NCBI GenBank assembly: GCA_012934845.2
Contig: WNNJ02001604.1
Span: forward strand, 19,445 to 83,444
From: Pomphorhynchus laevis
Taxonomy: Eukaryota; Acanthocephala; Palaeacanthocephala; Echinorhynchida; Pomphorhynchidae
Direction of reading: 5' to 3'
DNA length: 64,000 nt
The notes beneath the pieces are model-generated. The model was given only the letters and a program-made list of their open reading frames with translations, had not been told where the DNA came from and searched no databases. The number at the start of each line of letters is the position of its first letter. Within the stretch, counting starts at the first letter, position 1. Shown here one piece after another: positions 21,901 through 34,100 of this stretch. The position numbers and the translations under genes are program-made.

Positions 21901-24900
21901 AAATTAAGCGATTTATAGGAAATGGTATTTTTAAAATTCAAGCAGAGAGCCAAATCGTCATAGAAATGAATCATACCACTGATTTTTTCTTCGGACACAA
22001 TGAAAGTTTAGACGTTTAAATTGTATGCTGATCGTTGACTGTTTACGTTTTTATCTACAGCAGCTTGCAACATTTTGACCTGTTTTAATCAAATGCTAGA
22101 CTGTTGTTATTATGTTTGTTTTATGTAATCTCTGTAATACATATTACAATCTTTTAAGAAACTTAAGGAATGACACCATGAGTTCACAAATGAATTGACG
22201 TTTATGAATAGAGATGGTCTGAGAAGCAAGTTTTTGTTTACGAGTATTCATCAGTTCGAATTAAGCTATTTAGAGAAAATGCTATTTTTTCAAACTTTTA
22301 GCCGGCAGCTGATATTTCATCGAGATGACTCATACTACAGATTAGTTATTTTGTTCATTTTTGACGCTTAGAAGTAAAAAATAGTAATCTGATCAATAAG
22401 GGCTAACAAGTTTTTGCCCGACAGCAGCTTTTGACCTGTTTCAATGAAATGCTGGACTGTTTTTATTATGATTGTTTAACGCAATGTCACGATACACTTC
22501 ATCGGGATGCATCATACCACATATGATTGCTTTTGTTTATCTTTGACGCTTAGAAGTAACGAATAGTATTCTGATCGTTTTAGTAGACTAGTTATTACCT
22601 GATAGCAGCTTTAAAAAATTGCCGTATTCCATTAAATTTATGACCATTGTAATAATGCATTTTTGATGCAATCTTAATTTGACAACTTCCCAGGTATTTT
22701 GAAGGATAATATAACTGCTAAATAAAGGATCAGTTAAACGACTGAGATATATAAAAATGATCTAATTAGCCAGTTTTAAGTTTAATACAAATTTGCCGCA
22801 AAAATTAAGCAATCTTTAGAAAATGGTATTGTTTAAAAGTCAAGCCCACAGCCGAAACGTCATCAAGTTAGCCTGTACAACAGAAAAGTTCTTTTGTTCA
22901 TCTTTGACGTTTCAAAGTGATTAATAGTATGAAGATCGCTAGTATTGATTAGTAATTATGGGACAGCAGCTTTCAAAATATTGCAGTACTCCATTTAAAT
23001 CCATGACCTTTGGTATCATGCTTGTTTGATGCAATTAGAATGATACACCTGCCAAATTCATTTGAATAATAAAAACGACACAATTTTGCATAATTTAAAC
23101 ACTTGATATAAATTAAGATAGTTCAATAGGCGCAACCTTAAAGTTTACTATAATTTTGCGCTAAAATTAAACAATTTATAGAAAATGCTATATTTTCAAA
23201 GACTAGGCAGACCAGAAAATATAAATAAAAAAACTCATAATACTGCTTGGTGCTTTCAGTAATCATGGAAGTTTAGACGTTACAAATAGTATGATCTTCG
23301 TTAAATGTGGACATTTTTAATAAACAGCAGCTTTTTAGATTTTGGCATATTTCAATGAAAATGCTTGACTGTTGTTATTACGCTTGTTTAATCCAATCTT
23401 AATGATACATATGACAACCCATTGAATATATTTAACGAATGATCTTATGACACAACGAATGAATTGACTAATATGAATTGAGATGTTTGATAAGCAAGTT
23501 TTTTGTTTACGATAATTTAGCAGTTTGAATGGAGCTATTTAGAGAAAATGCTATTTTTTAAAAGTCAAGCAGGCATCCGAAACCTCATCGAGATAGCTTA
23601 TTCTACAGATGATTGCTTCCGTTCATCTTTGACGTTTATTAGTAAAATAGTATTCTGATCGGTATGTGTTTAGCAGTTAACCGACATCAGCTTTCGACAT
23701 ATGCCTATATCATCGAAATCTATGACCATTGTTTTCATGCATGTTTGATGCAATCTTAATAAAACAAATGCCAGATTTTGGAAAAGGATAAAAAAAACAA
23801 TGTCGCATTTTAAAAACTTTTGATATTTATAAAGATGGTCTTATAATGAAAATTTAATTTTTCTATAATTTTGCCGCTAAATTTAAGCGATCTATAAAAC
23901 TGCGATTATTCAAAACTCAAACAGACGGCTGAAACGTAATCAAGATGGCTCTTACTACTGATGAGTTATTCTGGTTATCTTTGACGTCTAGAAGGGACTA
24001 ATAGTATGCTGATCGTTAGTGCTTGACAAGTTCTCAACTAACATCAGCTTTCAACATATTGCCGTATTCTCTTAAAATCAATAAGCATGTTTATCATGCA
24101 TGTTTGATGCAATCCTATGATAGCTATGCCAAATTCTTATAAGTTAGATAAAATGACACAATGAAGCATCATTATAACGCCTGATATTAAAAAAGATTGT
24201 CTGGTAAGCAACTTTTATTATTACTATAATTTTGACGCTTAAATTAAGCGATGTATGGAAAATGGTATTTTTAAAAGTCAAGCAGAGAGCCAAATCGTCA
24301 TCGAAATGAATCATACCACTGATTTAGTCCTCGGACATAATTGAAGTTTAGACGTTACAAATAGTATGCTGATCGTTGACTGTTAACGTTTTTTTCTACG
24401 CTGCTTTCAACATTTTGACCAGTTTTAATCAAATGCTAGACTGATGTTATTATGTAATTTCTGTAATACATATGACAAGCTTTTAAGTAACTTAAGGAAT
24501 GAGACCATGACGCCACAAATAAATTGACCTTTATGAATAGAGATGGTCTGATAAGCAAGTTTTTTTTACTAGAATTCATCAGTTCGAATTAAGCTATTTA
24601 TGGAAAATGCTATTTTTTCAAAATTTTAGCCGGCAGCCGACACGTCGTCGAGATGACTCATACTACACATTAGTGCTTTTGTTCATTTTTGATCCTTAGA
24701 AGTAACAAATAGTAATCTGATCAATAAGGGCTAACAAGTTTTTGCCCGACAGCAGCTTTTGACCCGTTTCAATGAAATGCTGGACTGTTTTTATTATGAT
24801 TGTTTAATGCAATCTCACGATACACTTCATCGGGATGCATCATATCACATATGATTGCTTTTGTTTATCTTTGACGCTTAGAAGTAACGAATAGTATTCT

Positions 24901-25980
24901 GATCGTTTTGGTAGACTTGTTATTACCTGATAGCAGCTTTAAAAAATTGCGGTATTTCATTGAATTTATGACCATTGTAATCATGCATTTTTGATGCAAT
25001 CTTAATTTGACAACTGCCAAGGTTTTTTGAAGGATAATATAACTGCTCAATAAAGGATCAGTCGAACGACTGTCAAATATAAAAATGATCTAATTAGCCA
25101 GTTTTAAGTTTACTACAAATTTGCCGCAAAAATTAAGCAATCTTTAGGAAATGGTATTGTTTAAAAAGTCAAGTTCACAGCCGAAACGTCATCAAGTTAG
25201 CCTGTACAACAGAAAAGTTCTTTTGTTCATCTTTGACGTTTTAAAGTGATTAATAGTATGATGATCGTTAGTATTGACCAGTAATTATGGGACAGCAGCT
25301 TTCAAAATATTGCCGTACTCCATTTAAATCCATGACCATTGTTATCATGCTTGTTTGATGCAATTAGAATGATACACCTTCCAAATTCATTTGAATAATA
25401 AAAACGACACAATCCTGCATAAATTAATCGCTTGATATAAATATAGATAGTTTAAAAGGAGCAACCTTAATGTTTACTATAATTTTGCGCTAAAATTAAA
25501 CATTTTTTAGAAATTGCTGTATTTTCAAAGAACAGGCAGATCTCAAAATATAAATTAAAATAACTCATAATACTGCTTAGTGCTTTCAGTAATCATGGAA
25601 GTTTATACGTTACAAACAGTATGCTGATCGTTAACTGTGGACATTTTTTATAAACAGTAGCTTTTAAGATTTTGGCATATTTCAATGAAAATGCTAGGCT
25701 GTTGTTATTACGCGTGTTTAATCCAATCTTAATGATACATATGACAACCTTTTGAATATATTTAAGAAATGATCTTATGACGCAACAAATGAATTGACTA
25801 ATATGAATAGAGATTTCTGATAAGCAAGTTTTTTGTTTACGAGAATTTAGCAGTTTGAATTGAGCTATTTAGAGAAAATGCTATTTTTCAAAAGTCAAGC
25901 AGGCAGCCGAAACCTCATCGAGATAGCTCATACTACTGATGAGTGCTTTCGTTCATCTTTGACGTTAATAAGTAAAATAG
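18959..25980. repeat. Satellite array segment, 19-26 kb
   Basis: Three higher-order units, resuming in monomer G at 18961: A about 19319, B 19675, C 20037, D 20221, E 20583, F 20945, G 21308, A 21662, B 22022, C 22381, D 22563, E 22927, F 23288, G 23648, A 24001, B 24362, C 24711, D 24891, E 25254, F 25618. The stretch 23516-23526 is the empty target site of the ubiquilin LINE at 8841. No gene is visible. Confidence 0.93.
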
Positions 25981-26061
25981 CCAAATCAAAATTTAATAAT
26001 TAAATAATACAAAAAAAAACAATTTTAAGTTAAGTTAAGAAAAAAAACATTCTGTTTCAGT

Positions 26062-28755
26062 CTAGCAATCGTCGAGATCGACGCCGTTGTTATCGAAATC
26101 TTCATTAGATGTAGATGATGATTTATCAGAACTTATTAAGCAATTCTGGACGAATTCTATTTTATCGACCAGTTTTCCACACGTAACAACCTTCATGCTT
26201 GAATATCTAGCTTTCATATCGATATTAAATTCCTTCGTGCTACAGCATTGATCTAGCATGTGATTCATTACTTCCTCGCATAGTTGATCAACGTTGTCAT
26301 CATAAGTTAATATTGTATCAGAAGGCGTTGCCATTGTCGAATCTGGATGTGTAAGGCGTTTTTCTTGTTTTGCAGTTTCGATAACAGCAGATTTTAGATT
26401 CATAGAGGAATCTTCTTCCATAAAATCGATAAACTCCGATACACATTTAGGATTGATCTTCATGTTGACATCGCAGAACGCTCGTATGATTGATAGGAAA
26501 CAGAATCTGAGCTGCTCCGATGTTTGAATAAGCCCAGGACGTGCATTACGAAGATTGTGTAAAATATTCATAAGTTGAGCATGAGAGTTACAACCTTCAC
26601 TTGCTGCAAGTAGAGTGAGGACGATATCTGCAAAAGCAAACGTGCCACTTCTTCCGATACCAGCACTGCATTGAATAACTGTTGAGTGTTCGAAGACATG
26701 TTGACTTCGTAATATGCTAAGAAAACGAAGGAAATTTTCAGGGCAAGAGGGTTCGCCAAAGTCAGGCCAATCAGTATAATTGTAATGATGTATATCTCTT
26801 GTTTCGCCTGTATTGCTTTTTAGAACTTTTAAAATCCTCTCTACAAACGAGTCGTAATGTATTCCAGATTGAAGTTCAACAGTCATATCGATATCGTTCA
26901 AACGCATAATTGCCGTATCTTCCTCGGTAAGACCATCGATTAGTATATTTTCCATAGTGCACTCCATTGTAAAAAACTGGAAGCATTTGGAACGGCCCTT
27001 TCCTACTAACTTATTCAGAATAATAATCGACCGAACGTTATCTCGCCAGACCATATTCCAATAATGTGAGATCGTGTTCGACAAAGGGCCCTGAGAAAGT
27101 ATGTATGATCGATTTGCAGGTTTATATCCAACAAAGTTAGCATTGATATACGATGTTTGACAGTTTTTAAGCTTTACTAATATGCTGTCGACTTTTCCAT
27201 TGCGTTCTAAAAAAGGATACGCAGTGTAGTTATATTCACCCGACTGTTCATAGTCGCGTTCCCATTTATTCGTAAGATTTAGATCTTTTAATTGACTCGG
27301 AGCAAGCCCGCGCATATTGGTGGGCATCTGTAATCCATAATCTTTTAATCTTAGGAATTCTCGAAAACCTTCACACTTTTTATTTCGGTTGATTTGACTG
27401 CATATGGATTTTGGTATTAGTTCGTCGGAACCTGTTGTCGTGTTCAGTGATATGCGGGAAACACTGGCGGATGAAGGCTCCGTAGGCCCGCTTTCAGAAA
27501 TATTTAATTCGCGGGCTTCGGCAACTGCTTCTTCGTCCGATTGGGGTAATTCTTTTTGGCGATCATCATTCGGACGCATATGTATTATCGTGGAGTCAAG
27601 AAAATTGTAATCAGCTGTTGAACTGTGAATGCAAACTTCGCGAGGTTCAGGATGGCAAATGTTTGGATTTATTTGGTCGAAATATGGATGATAATTGTTT
27701 TCAATGCTCGATAGAAGGGCCTTTGCATTTCCTCGCATCAACGCGATTGAAATACGCTGAAACAGGCGAGCTGCTGCAATATCGTACGACATTGATGAAC
27801 GAAGAGCTAAATTTCGAGCTATGCGCCTAACTACTTGCTCACCCTCTGGATTCCAGCCTCCGTAACACTCTAGCACAGCAGGGGTGAAGTTGTACCCTGC
27901 TTTGATCATTTGAGCCCGGTATTTCCTGTCTTTGACATTGGAGGCGTACTCATTGGCAGAGAAAAGTTGGGTACGAGCGGCATGGCGGATGTAGGCCTTC
28001 TGTAGCGGGTTTGTAACCGCAAAATCCACTGCTTCCGGCGGATCTCCGTAAATTAGAATATCAGCCGATCTTTCTCTGAGATTATTTATCAGGTTCGGGA
28101 CTTCTCGTCCAACGTGCATTCCAGCCGATTGTGCAGCCTGAAAATCAATGTCTCGTATGCCATTATGACGTAGGCCTGTAAAACCTTCAAAAGAGCATGT
28201 TAAGGCATGGAAACCCATACAATCAGCTTTACGGTAACACCTACTGCACCTGTAGATTTTATCAGAAATGGGAATGCCCAGCCAGAAACGTATTAGGACA
28301 GAAAATTCGTTGTCGGTCAGCGCTAGACCAAGACTTTTGTTGGGTGTACATTGTAGCCAAGCATTTGCGTGGGGAGAGGACACTGAAAGTATTCGCGCTT
28401 TGTCCGCCTCACTCGATCTCGATTTTAACTGATCTAGCATGGCTGAGTCAATGAGAGAGGACAATTTTCCCTGTACTGTCGACACAACGAACTTAGTTGA
28501 AACTTCCTCTATTGCGTTTTTTGATGTGATGAATCCAGGAAAAGTACTAGCATCCAGATCAAGAGAAGTTGCGACAGCTTGAGTGCTTGCTATAAAGGCT
28601 GCTGAACAGTGTTTCAGAGTACTTCTCAGACGGAGTCCGCCCATTTTTAGAGGAAGTTCAGCTTGCCACTTTTTCTTGGTTGAAAGTTGAACTGATGTGA
28701 TTATTCCAAGTGCGCGCATAACTGCCTCGTCGAACCGATGGCAGAAGTCGTCCAT
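26062..28755 (-). CDS. Restriction-like endonuclease fused to PTP1B/TCPTP-like phosphatase, copy 2
   Basis: This is the second copy of the 897-codon fusion, also uninterrupted. All catalytic motifs are retained: CCHC plus RHN plus PD-type nuclease, then YINANF, the WPD loop, and QCSAGIGRSGTF with Cys and Arg. The one residue difference I see from the other copy is FNID for FNVD in the tail. Being part of a recent duplication, its intact state is not independent evidence of selection. Confidence 0.92.
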   Translation of the reverse strand: MDDFCHRFDEAVMRALGIITSVQLSTKKKWQAELPLKMGGLRLRSTLKHCSAAFIASTQAVATSLDLDASTFPGFITSKNAIEEVSTKFVVSTVQGKLSSLIDSAMLDQLKSRSSEADKARILSVSSPHANAWLQCTPNKSLGLALTDNEFSVLIRFWLGIPISDKIYRCSRCYRKADCMGFHALTCSFEGFTGLRHNGIRDIDFQAAQSAGMHVGREVPNLINNLRERSADILIYGDPPEAVDFAVTNPLQKAYIRHAARTQLFSANEYASNVKDRKYRAQMIKAGYNFTPAVLECYGGWNPEGEQVVRRIARNLALRSSMSYDIAAARLFQRISIALMRGNAKALLSSIENNYHPYFDQINPNICHPEPREVCIHSSTADYNFLDSTIIHMRPNDDRQKELPQSDEEAVAEARELNISESGPTEPSSASVSRISLNTTTGSDELIPKSICSQINRNKKCEGFREFLRLKDYGLQMPTNMRGLAPSQLKDLNLTNKWERDYEQSGEYNYTAYPFLERNGKVDSILVKLKNCQTSYINANFVGYKPANRSYILSQGPLSNTISHYWNMVWRDNVRSIIILNKLVGKGRSKCFQFFTMECTMENILIDGLTEEDTAIMRLNDIDMTVELQSGIHYDSFVERILKVLKSNTGETRDIHHYNYTDWPDFGEPSCPENFLRFLSILRSQHVFEHSTVIQCSAGIGRSGTFAFADIVLTLLAASEGCNSHAQLMNILHNLRNARPGLIQTSEQLRFCFLSIIRAFCDVNMKINPKCVSEFIDFMEEDSSMNLKSAVIETAKQEKRLTHPDSTMATPSDTILTYDDNVDQLCEEVMNHMLDQCCSTKEFNIDMKARYSSMKVVTCGKLVDKIEFVQNCLISSDKSSSTSNEDFDNNGVDLDDC

Positions 28756-30643
28756 AAAATGGAAGTAACGTTTCTCATGTAAAATGCCACTCTAGGGGCT
28801 GACGCGCAGTGTCGCAGAAGCAAATAAGCTACATGAGCATCAGGAATTGATGTCACGAGATCTATATCGTGGAGGAGTTTGGGCATAACCTTTTCGAGCA
28901 TGAACGACTTGACAAAATCAGGCGAGCCAATCGGACAACCAAGTAGTGAAAAATTGCGACAACTCACAACTGTACAGGGTTGCTGACAAGTATTGTTGAT
29001 GGATTGAATATCGTCTGTGTTTCCTATAAGTTCCGTCTTACCCAAATTAATGGACAATCCAATCATTGAAAATTCTGAGGAGATAAAATTCAGTGCAAGA
29101 GCAATGGCATTTGGGTTGCCCCCAATGATGCCATCATCCAAATACCATTTGTTGAAATGAATGCCCTCCATATTGTTAAGCTGTGCAAGTACTGGGTGGA
29201 TTGCCACAGAGAACAGTAGAGGGCCTAAGGGGTCACCTTGTTGAACTCCGGATTCAGATTTTAGGTATTGCGAGCCTAAACGGAGATAAGTGGGGTGATC
29301 GTAGCACCAACGTTCTCACGCTGCCATTTGAGGAATTTGGGATTCAATTGCTCTCAAGAAAATACTCCTGTCAATAGTGTTAAATGCGTTCGACACGTCG
29401 ATTTTTGCCCACGTCCAATTTCCCAATTCAGGCATATGTTCGTTCGTGCGGTGATGGATTATGTTGTCAATGCCGTTCGGTGTTAAACGCCTATCTGTAA
29501 TAGTCTGAGAATCGTTACGAACTCTCCTCTTAACTTGGAACAAACACACTTTGAGCATATTCGTCGGAGTGTATCTCCAATTGCAATGGGGCGAATACCT
29601 CCGTTTGGCTTTTCTAGAGCGATGAGGTTCGCGCCTGCCAAGAAAGGAGCAACTTGTTGTGATAAATCACCTGCCACCATGTTGTTTATCAATTGCGTAA
29701 AGCGTGAAAGAAGTGTTCCTGAGGGATCGGCGGAAATGAGGTCCTGCAAGTGTTCGGGCCTCAGTCTAAGACAACCAGGCGATGATGCTGCGGGGAAAGA
29801 AAATACAGCGTCTTTTACGGTATCAATGTCAAAAAGAATAGGCTGACTATTACAAAGGTATGAGTGATGTATGTCTTTACCCGCGGGGTGCAAGTGACCC
29901 AGCCGCTGTCGAACTTCGTTAGTGGGTGAAATATATCGGGACGAAGATAAACGTTGCATGGCCTTACTGTAATTACCCTGTCTTGCCAAATCTATTGACG
30001 ACATCATTGTACTAGTGTGAGCTGTTTTTTTTGGAGAATTGAAGAATGGCAAAACTTGATCGCGTATCTCTCCGAGCTCTCTAGATTCAATGTTATCTAG
30101 CATTCGAGATATACCCTGTAGAGTCGCGTTGCGGCGTCTTGAGGGGCGACCTTTGATATCTGACTTAATGAAGGCAATTTTGGCAAAACCGAGAAGGAGT
30201 GTCCAAGATGCGGGTGAACGATAATGCAGCGCATCAGCAATGAGTCTTGACAATATTCGAGCATACCTGCTTCGAAGATTCCAGAGAATGCGTCAAAAAG
30301 TAGGCACTTCAGATTGCCATAATTCGCGAAGGAACGACAAGGTGATGTATGACTCACTCACCGCGTCAACGTGAGCCTCAGTTGATGTATGACCAGACGT
30401 TTTAAGAAAGAGGTCATAATTAACACGCTTACTCTCCGGAAACAAAAAGTTTGTCGGCGGAACAGTGACGTTAGTAGTGGCAGCCATTGGAGTTGGCGGG
30501 AGAGACGATCCTAGGCATCGAGAACGTATTGGTCCGTGTACCTTTACGAGTCCGAGCTTAGTAATGGAAAAAACTCGCCCACAAACTGAACAAAGCGAGG
30601 AGGTATGTAAAGGGTGTAGATGAGGAATTGGGTTTTCTGACAT
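28753..30643 (-). pseudogene. Zinc-finger and reverse-transcriptase part of phosphatase LINE, copy 2
   Basis: Same domains and the same four lesions as the copy at 16500-18390: in-frame TGA at 30293-30295 and 29316-29318, and one-base losses near 29483 and 28755. Shared lesions show that the source was already defective before duplication. Confidence 0.88.
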
Positions 30644-30690
30644 GGCGTCGTTATTGCAAACCACTCGATCGCTGAGTTATAAATTTACTA

Positions 30691-31015
30691 TCGTTGCTTA
30701 CTGTCGTTGCTTACTGTCGTTGCTTACTGTCGTTGCTTACTGTCGTTGCTTACTGTCGTTGCTTACTGTCGTTGCTTACTGTCGTTGCTTACTGTCGTTG
30801 CTTACTGTCGTTGCTTACTGTCGTTGCTTACTGTCGTTGCTTACTGTCGTTGCTTACTGTCGTTGCTTACTGTCGTTGCTTACTGTCGTTGCTTACTGTC
30901 GTTGCTTACTGTCGTTGCTTACTGTCGTTGCTTACTGTCGTTGCTTACTGTCGTTGCTTACTGTCGTTGCTTACTGTCGTTGCTTACTGTCGTTGCTTAC
31001 TGTCGTTGCTTACTG
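30691..31015. repeat. 13-bp minisatellite in LINE 5' region, 25 units
   Basis: Same TCGTTGCTTACTG unit as at 18438-18801, with 25 perfect copies. The 39-bp difference shows that the array length changes on the timescale of the segmental duplication. Confidence 0.95.
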
Positions 31016-31169
31016 TAACTATTATTAATCGTAACTATTATTTGAAGTCACTAATTTGTTGAAATTGAGTTTTTGTATAAGGATGAATATGTAATTTGTG
31101 TAAGATGTTGTAATTGTATTTACTTTAGATCTCAAATGTATGTTATTTTATCTCACACTTTTTTTAAGA

Positions 31170-34100
31170 AAAACAGTATTCTGATCAGAACGTGTTTAGC
31201 AGTTAACCGATATGAGCTTTCGACATATGCCGTATTCCATCGAAATATATGACCATTGTTATCATGCATGTTTTATGCAATCGAAATAAAACAAAGGTCA
31301 GATACTTAAAGAGGATAATAAAATAACACAATGTCGCCTTTTAAAAACTCTTGATATTAATAAAGATGGTCTTATAATCAAGATTTAATTTTTCTATAAT
31401 TTTGCCGCTTAATTTAAGCGATTTATAAAACTGCGATTATTCAAAACTCAAACAGACAGCTAAAACGTAATCAAGATGGCTCATACTACTGATGAGTTAT
31501 TCTGGTTATCTTTGACGTCTAGGAGGGACTGATAGTATGCTGATCGTTAGTGTTGACAAGTTATTAACTAACATCAGCTTTCAACATATTGCCGTATTCT
31601 CTTAAAATCAATGAGCATGTTTATCATGCATGTTTGATGCAATCCTACTGATAGTTATGCCAAATTCTTATAAGTGAGATAAAATGACACAATGAAGCAT
31701 CATTATAACGCCTGATATAAATAAAGATAATCTGGTAAGCAACTTTTATGTTTACTATAATTTTGACGCTTAAATTAAGCGATTTATAGGAAATGGTATT
31801 TTTAAAAGTCAAGCAGAGAGCCAAATCGTCATCGAAATGAATCATACCACTGATTAAGCCTTCGGACATAATTAAAGTTTAGACGTTAAAATTGTATGCT
31901 GATCGTTGACTGTTTACGTTTTTATCTACAGCAGCTTTCAACATTTTGACCTGTTTTAATCAAATGCTAGACTGTTGTTATTATGTTTGTTTTATGTAAT
32001 CTCTGTAATACATATGACAATCTTTTAAGTAACTTAAGGAATAACACCATGAGTTCACAAATGAATTGACGTTTATGAATAGAGATGGTCTGATAAGCAA
32101 GTTTTTGTTTACGAGTATTCATCAGTTCGAATTAAGCTATTTAGGGAAAATGCTATTTTTTCAAAATTTTAGCCGGCAGCCGACACGTCATCGAGATGAC
32201 TCATACTACAGATTAGTGCTTTTGTTCATTTTTGACGCTTAGAAGTAACAAATAGTAATCTGATCAATAAAAGGGCTAACAAGTTTTTGCCCGACAGCAG
32301 CTTTTGACCCGTTTCAATGAAATGCTGGACTGTTTTTATTATGATTGTTTAATGCAATCTCGATGATACACGTCATCGAAGATGCATCATACTACATATG
32401 ATTGCTTTTGTTTATCTTTGACGCTGAGAAGTAACGAATAGTATTCTGATCGTTTTGGTAGACTAGTTATTACCTGATAGCAGCTTTAAAAAATTGCCGT
32501 ATTCCATTGAATTTATGACCATTGTAATCATGCATGTTTGATGTAATCTTAATTTGACAACTGCCAAGGTATTTTGAAGGATAATAAACTTGCACAATAA
32601 AGGATCATTTAAACGACTGAGAAATATAAAATGATCTAATTGGCCAGTTTTAAGTTTACTATAAATTTGCCGCAAAAATTTAGCAATTTTTAGAAAATGG
32701 TATTTTTTAAAAGTCAAGCCCACAGCCGAAACGTCATCGAGATGAATCATACCACTGATTAAGTCTTCGGACATAATTGAAGTTCAGACGTTACAAAAAG
32801 TATGCTGATGGTTGACTGTTAACGTTTTTGTTTACGAGTATTCATCAGTTCGAATTAAGCTATTTAGGGAAAATGCTATTTTTTCAAAATTTTAGCCGTC
32901 AGCCGACACATTATCGAGATGGCTCACACTACAGATTAGTGCTTTTGTTAATTTTTGGCGCTTATAATTAAAAATAGTAATCTGATCAATAAGATCTAAC
33001 AAGTTTTTGCCCGACAGCAGCTTTTGACCTGTTTCAATGAAATGCTGGACTGTTTTTATTATGATTGTTTAATGCAATCTCGATGATACACGTCATCGAG
33101 ATGCATCATACTACATATGATTGCTTTTGTTTATCTTTGACGCTGAGAAGTAACGAATAGTATTCTGATCGTTTTGGTAGACTAGTTATTACCTGATAGC
33201 AGCTTTAAAAAATTGCCGTATTCCATTGAATTTATGACCATTGTAATCATGCATGTTTGATGCAATCTTAATTTGACAACTGCCAAGGTATTTTGAAGGA
33301 TAATAAAATTGCACAATAATGGATCATTCAAACGACTGAGAAATATAAAAATGATCTAATAAGCCAGTTTTAAGTTTACTATAAATTTGCCGCAAAAATT
33401 AAGCAATTTTTAGAAAATGGTATTTTTTAAAAGTCAAGCCCACAGCCGAAACGTCATCAAGTTAGCCTGTACAACAGAAAAGTTCTTCCGTTCATCTTTG
33501 ACGTTTTAAAGTGATTAATAGTATGATGATCGTTAGTGTTGACCAGTAATTATGGACAGCAGCTTTCAAAATATTGCCGTACTCCATTAAAATCCATGAC
33601 CATTGTTATCATGCTTGTTTGATGCAATTAGAATGATACACATGCCAAATTCATTTGAATAATAAAAACGACACAATCCTGCATAATTTAAACACTTGAT
33701 ATAAATAAAGATTGTTTAAAAAGAGCAACCTTAAAGTTTACTATAATTTTGCGTTGAAATTAAACAATTTATAGAAAATGCTATATTTTCAAAGACCAGG
33801 CAGACCTCAAAATATAAATTAAAATAACTCATAATACTGCTTAGTGCTTTCAGTAATCATGGAAGTTTAGGCGTTACAAATAGTATGCTGATCGTTAACT
33901 GTGGACATTTTTAATAAACAGCAGCTTTTAAGATTTTGGCATATTTCAATGAAAATGCTAGACTGTTGTTATTACGCTTGTTTAATCCAATCTTAATGAT
34001 ACATATGACAACCGTTTGAATATATTTAACGAATGATCTTATGACGCAACAAATGAATTGACTAATATGAATAGAGATGTCTGATAAGCAAGTTTTTTGT

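Larger units (their letters stand above)
25981..31169 (-). mobile_element. LINE with tyrosine-phosphatase cargo, copy 2
   Basis: This copy arose by segmental duplication, not by a new insertion. Its flanking satellite sequence, insertion point, 3' end and all coding lesions match the element at 13730-18958. Differences are three fewer minisatellite units (25 instead of 28), a few extra bases in the A-rich 3' end near 26010, and isolated substitutions. Confidence 0.92.
22380..32150. repeat. Tandem segmental duplication, right copy
   Basis: This is the right copy of the block at about 7690-19930. It carries the phosphatase LINE at the identical satellite position but lacks the 2.4-kb ubiquilin LINE, and its minisatellite is 39 bp shorter. 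The two coding regions differ by very few bases; the only amino-acid change I see in the 897-codon frame is Val to Ile in the C-terminal tail. Unequal exchange between satellite units is the simplest origin. Confidence 0.85.

Noticed and set aside
25981-31169. Independent retrotransposition of the phosphatase LINE
   Set aside because: The flanking satellite, insertion point and all lesions match the copy at 13730-18958, so it is a duplicate of the same insertion.
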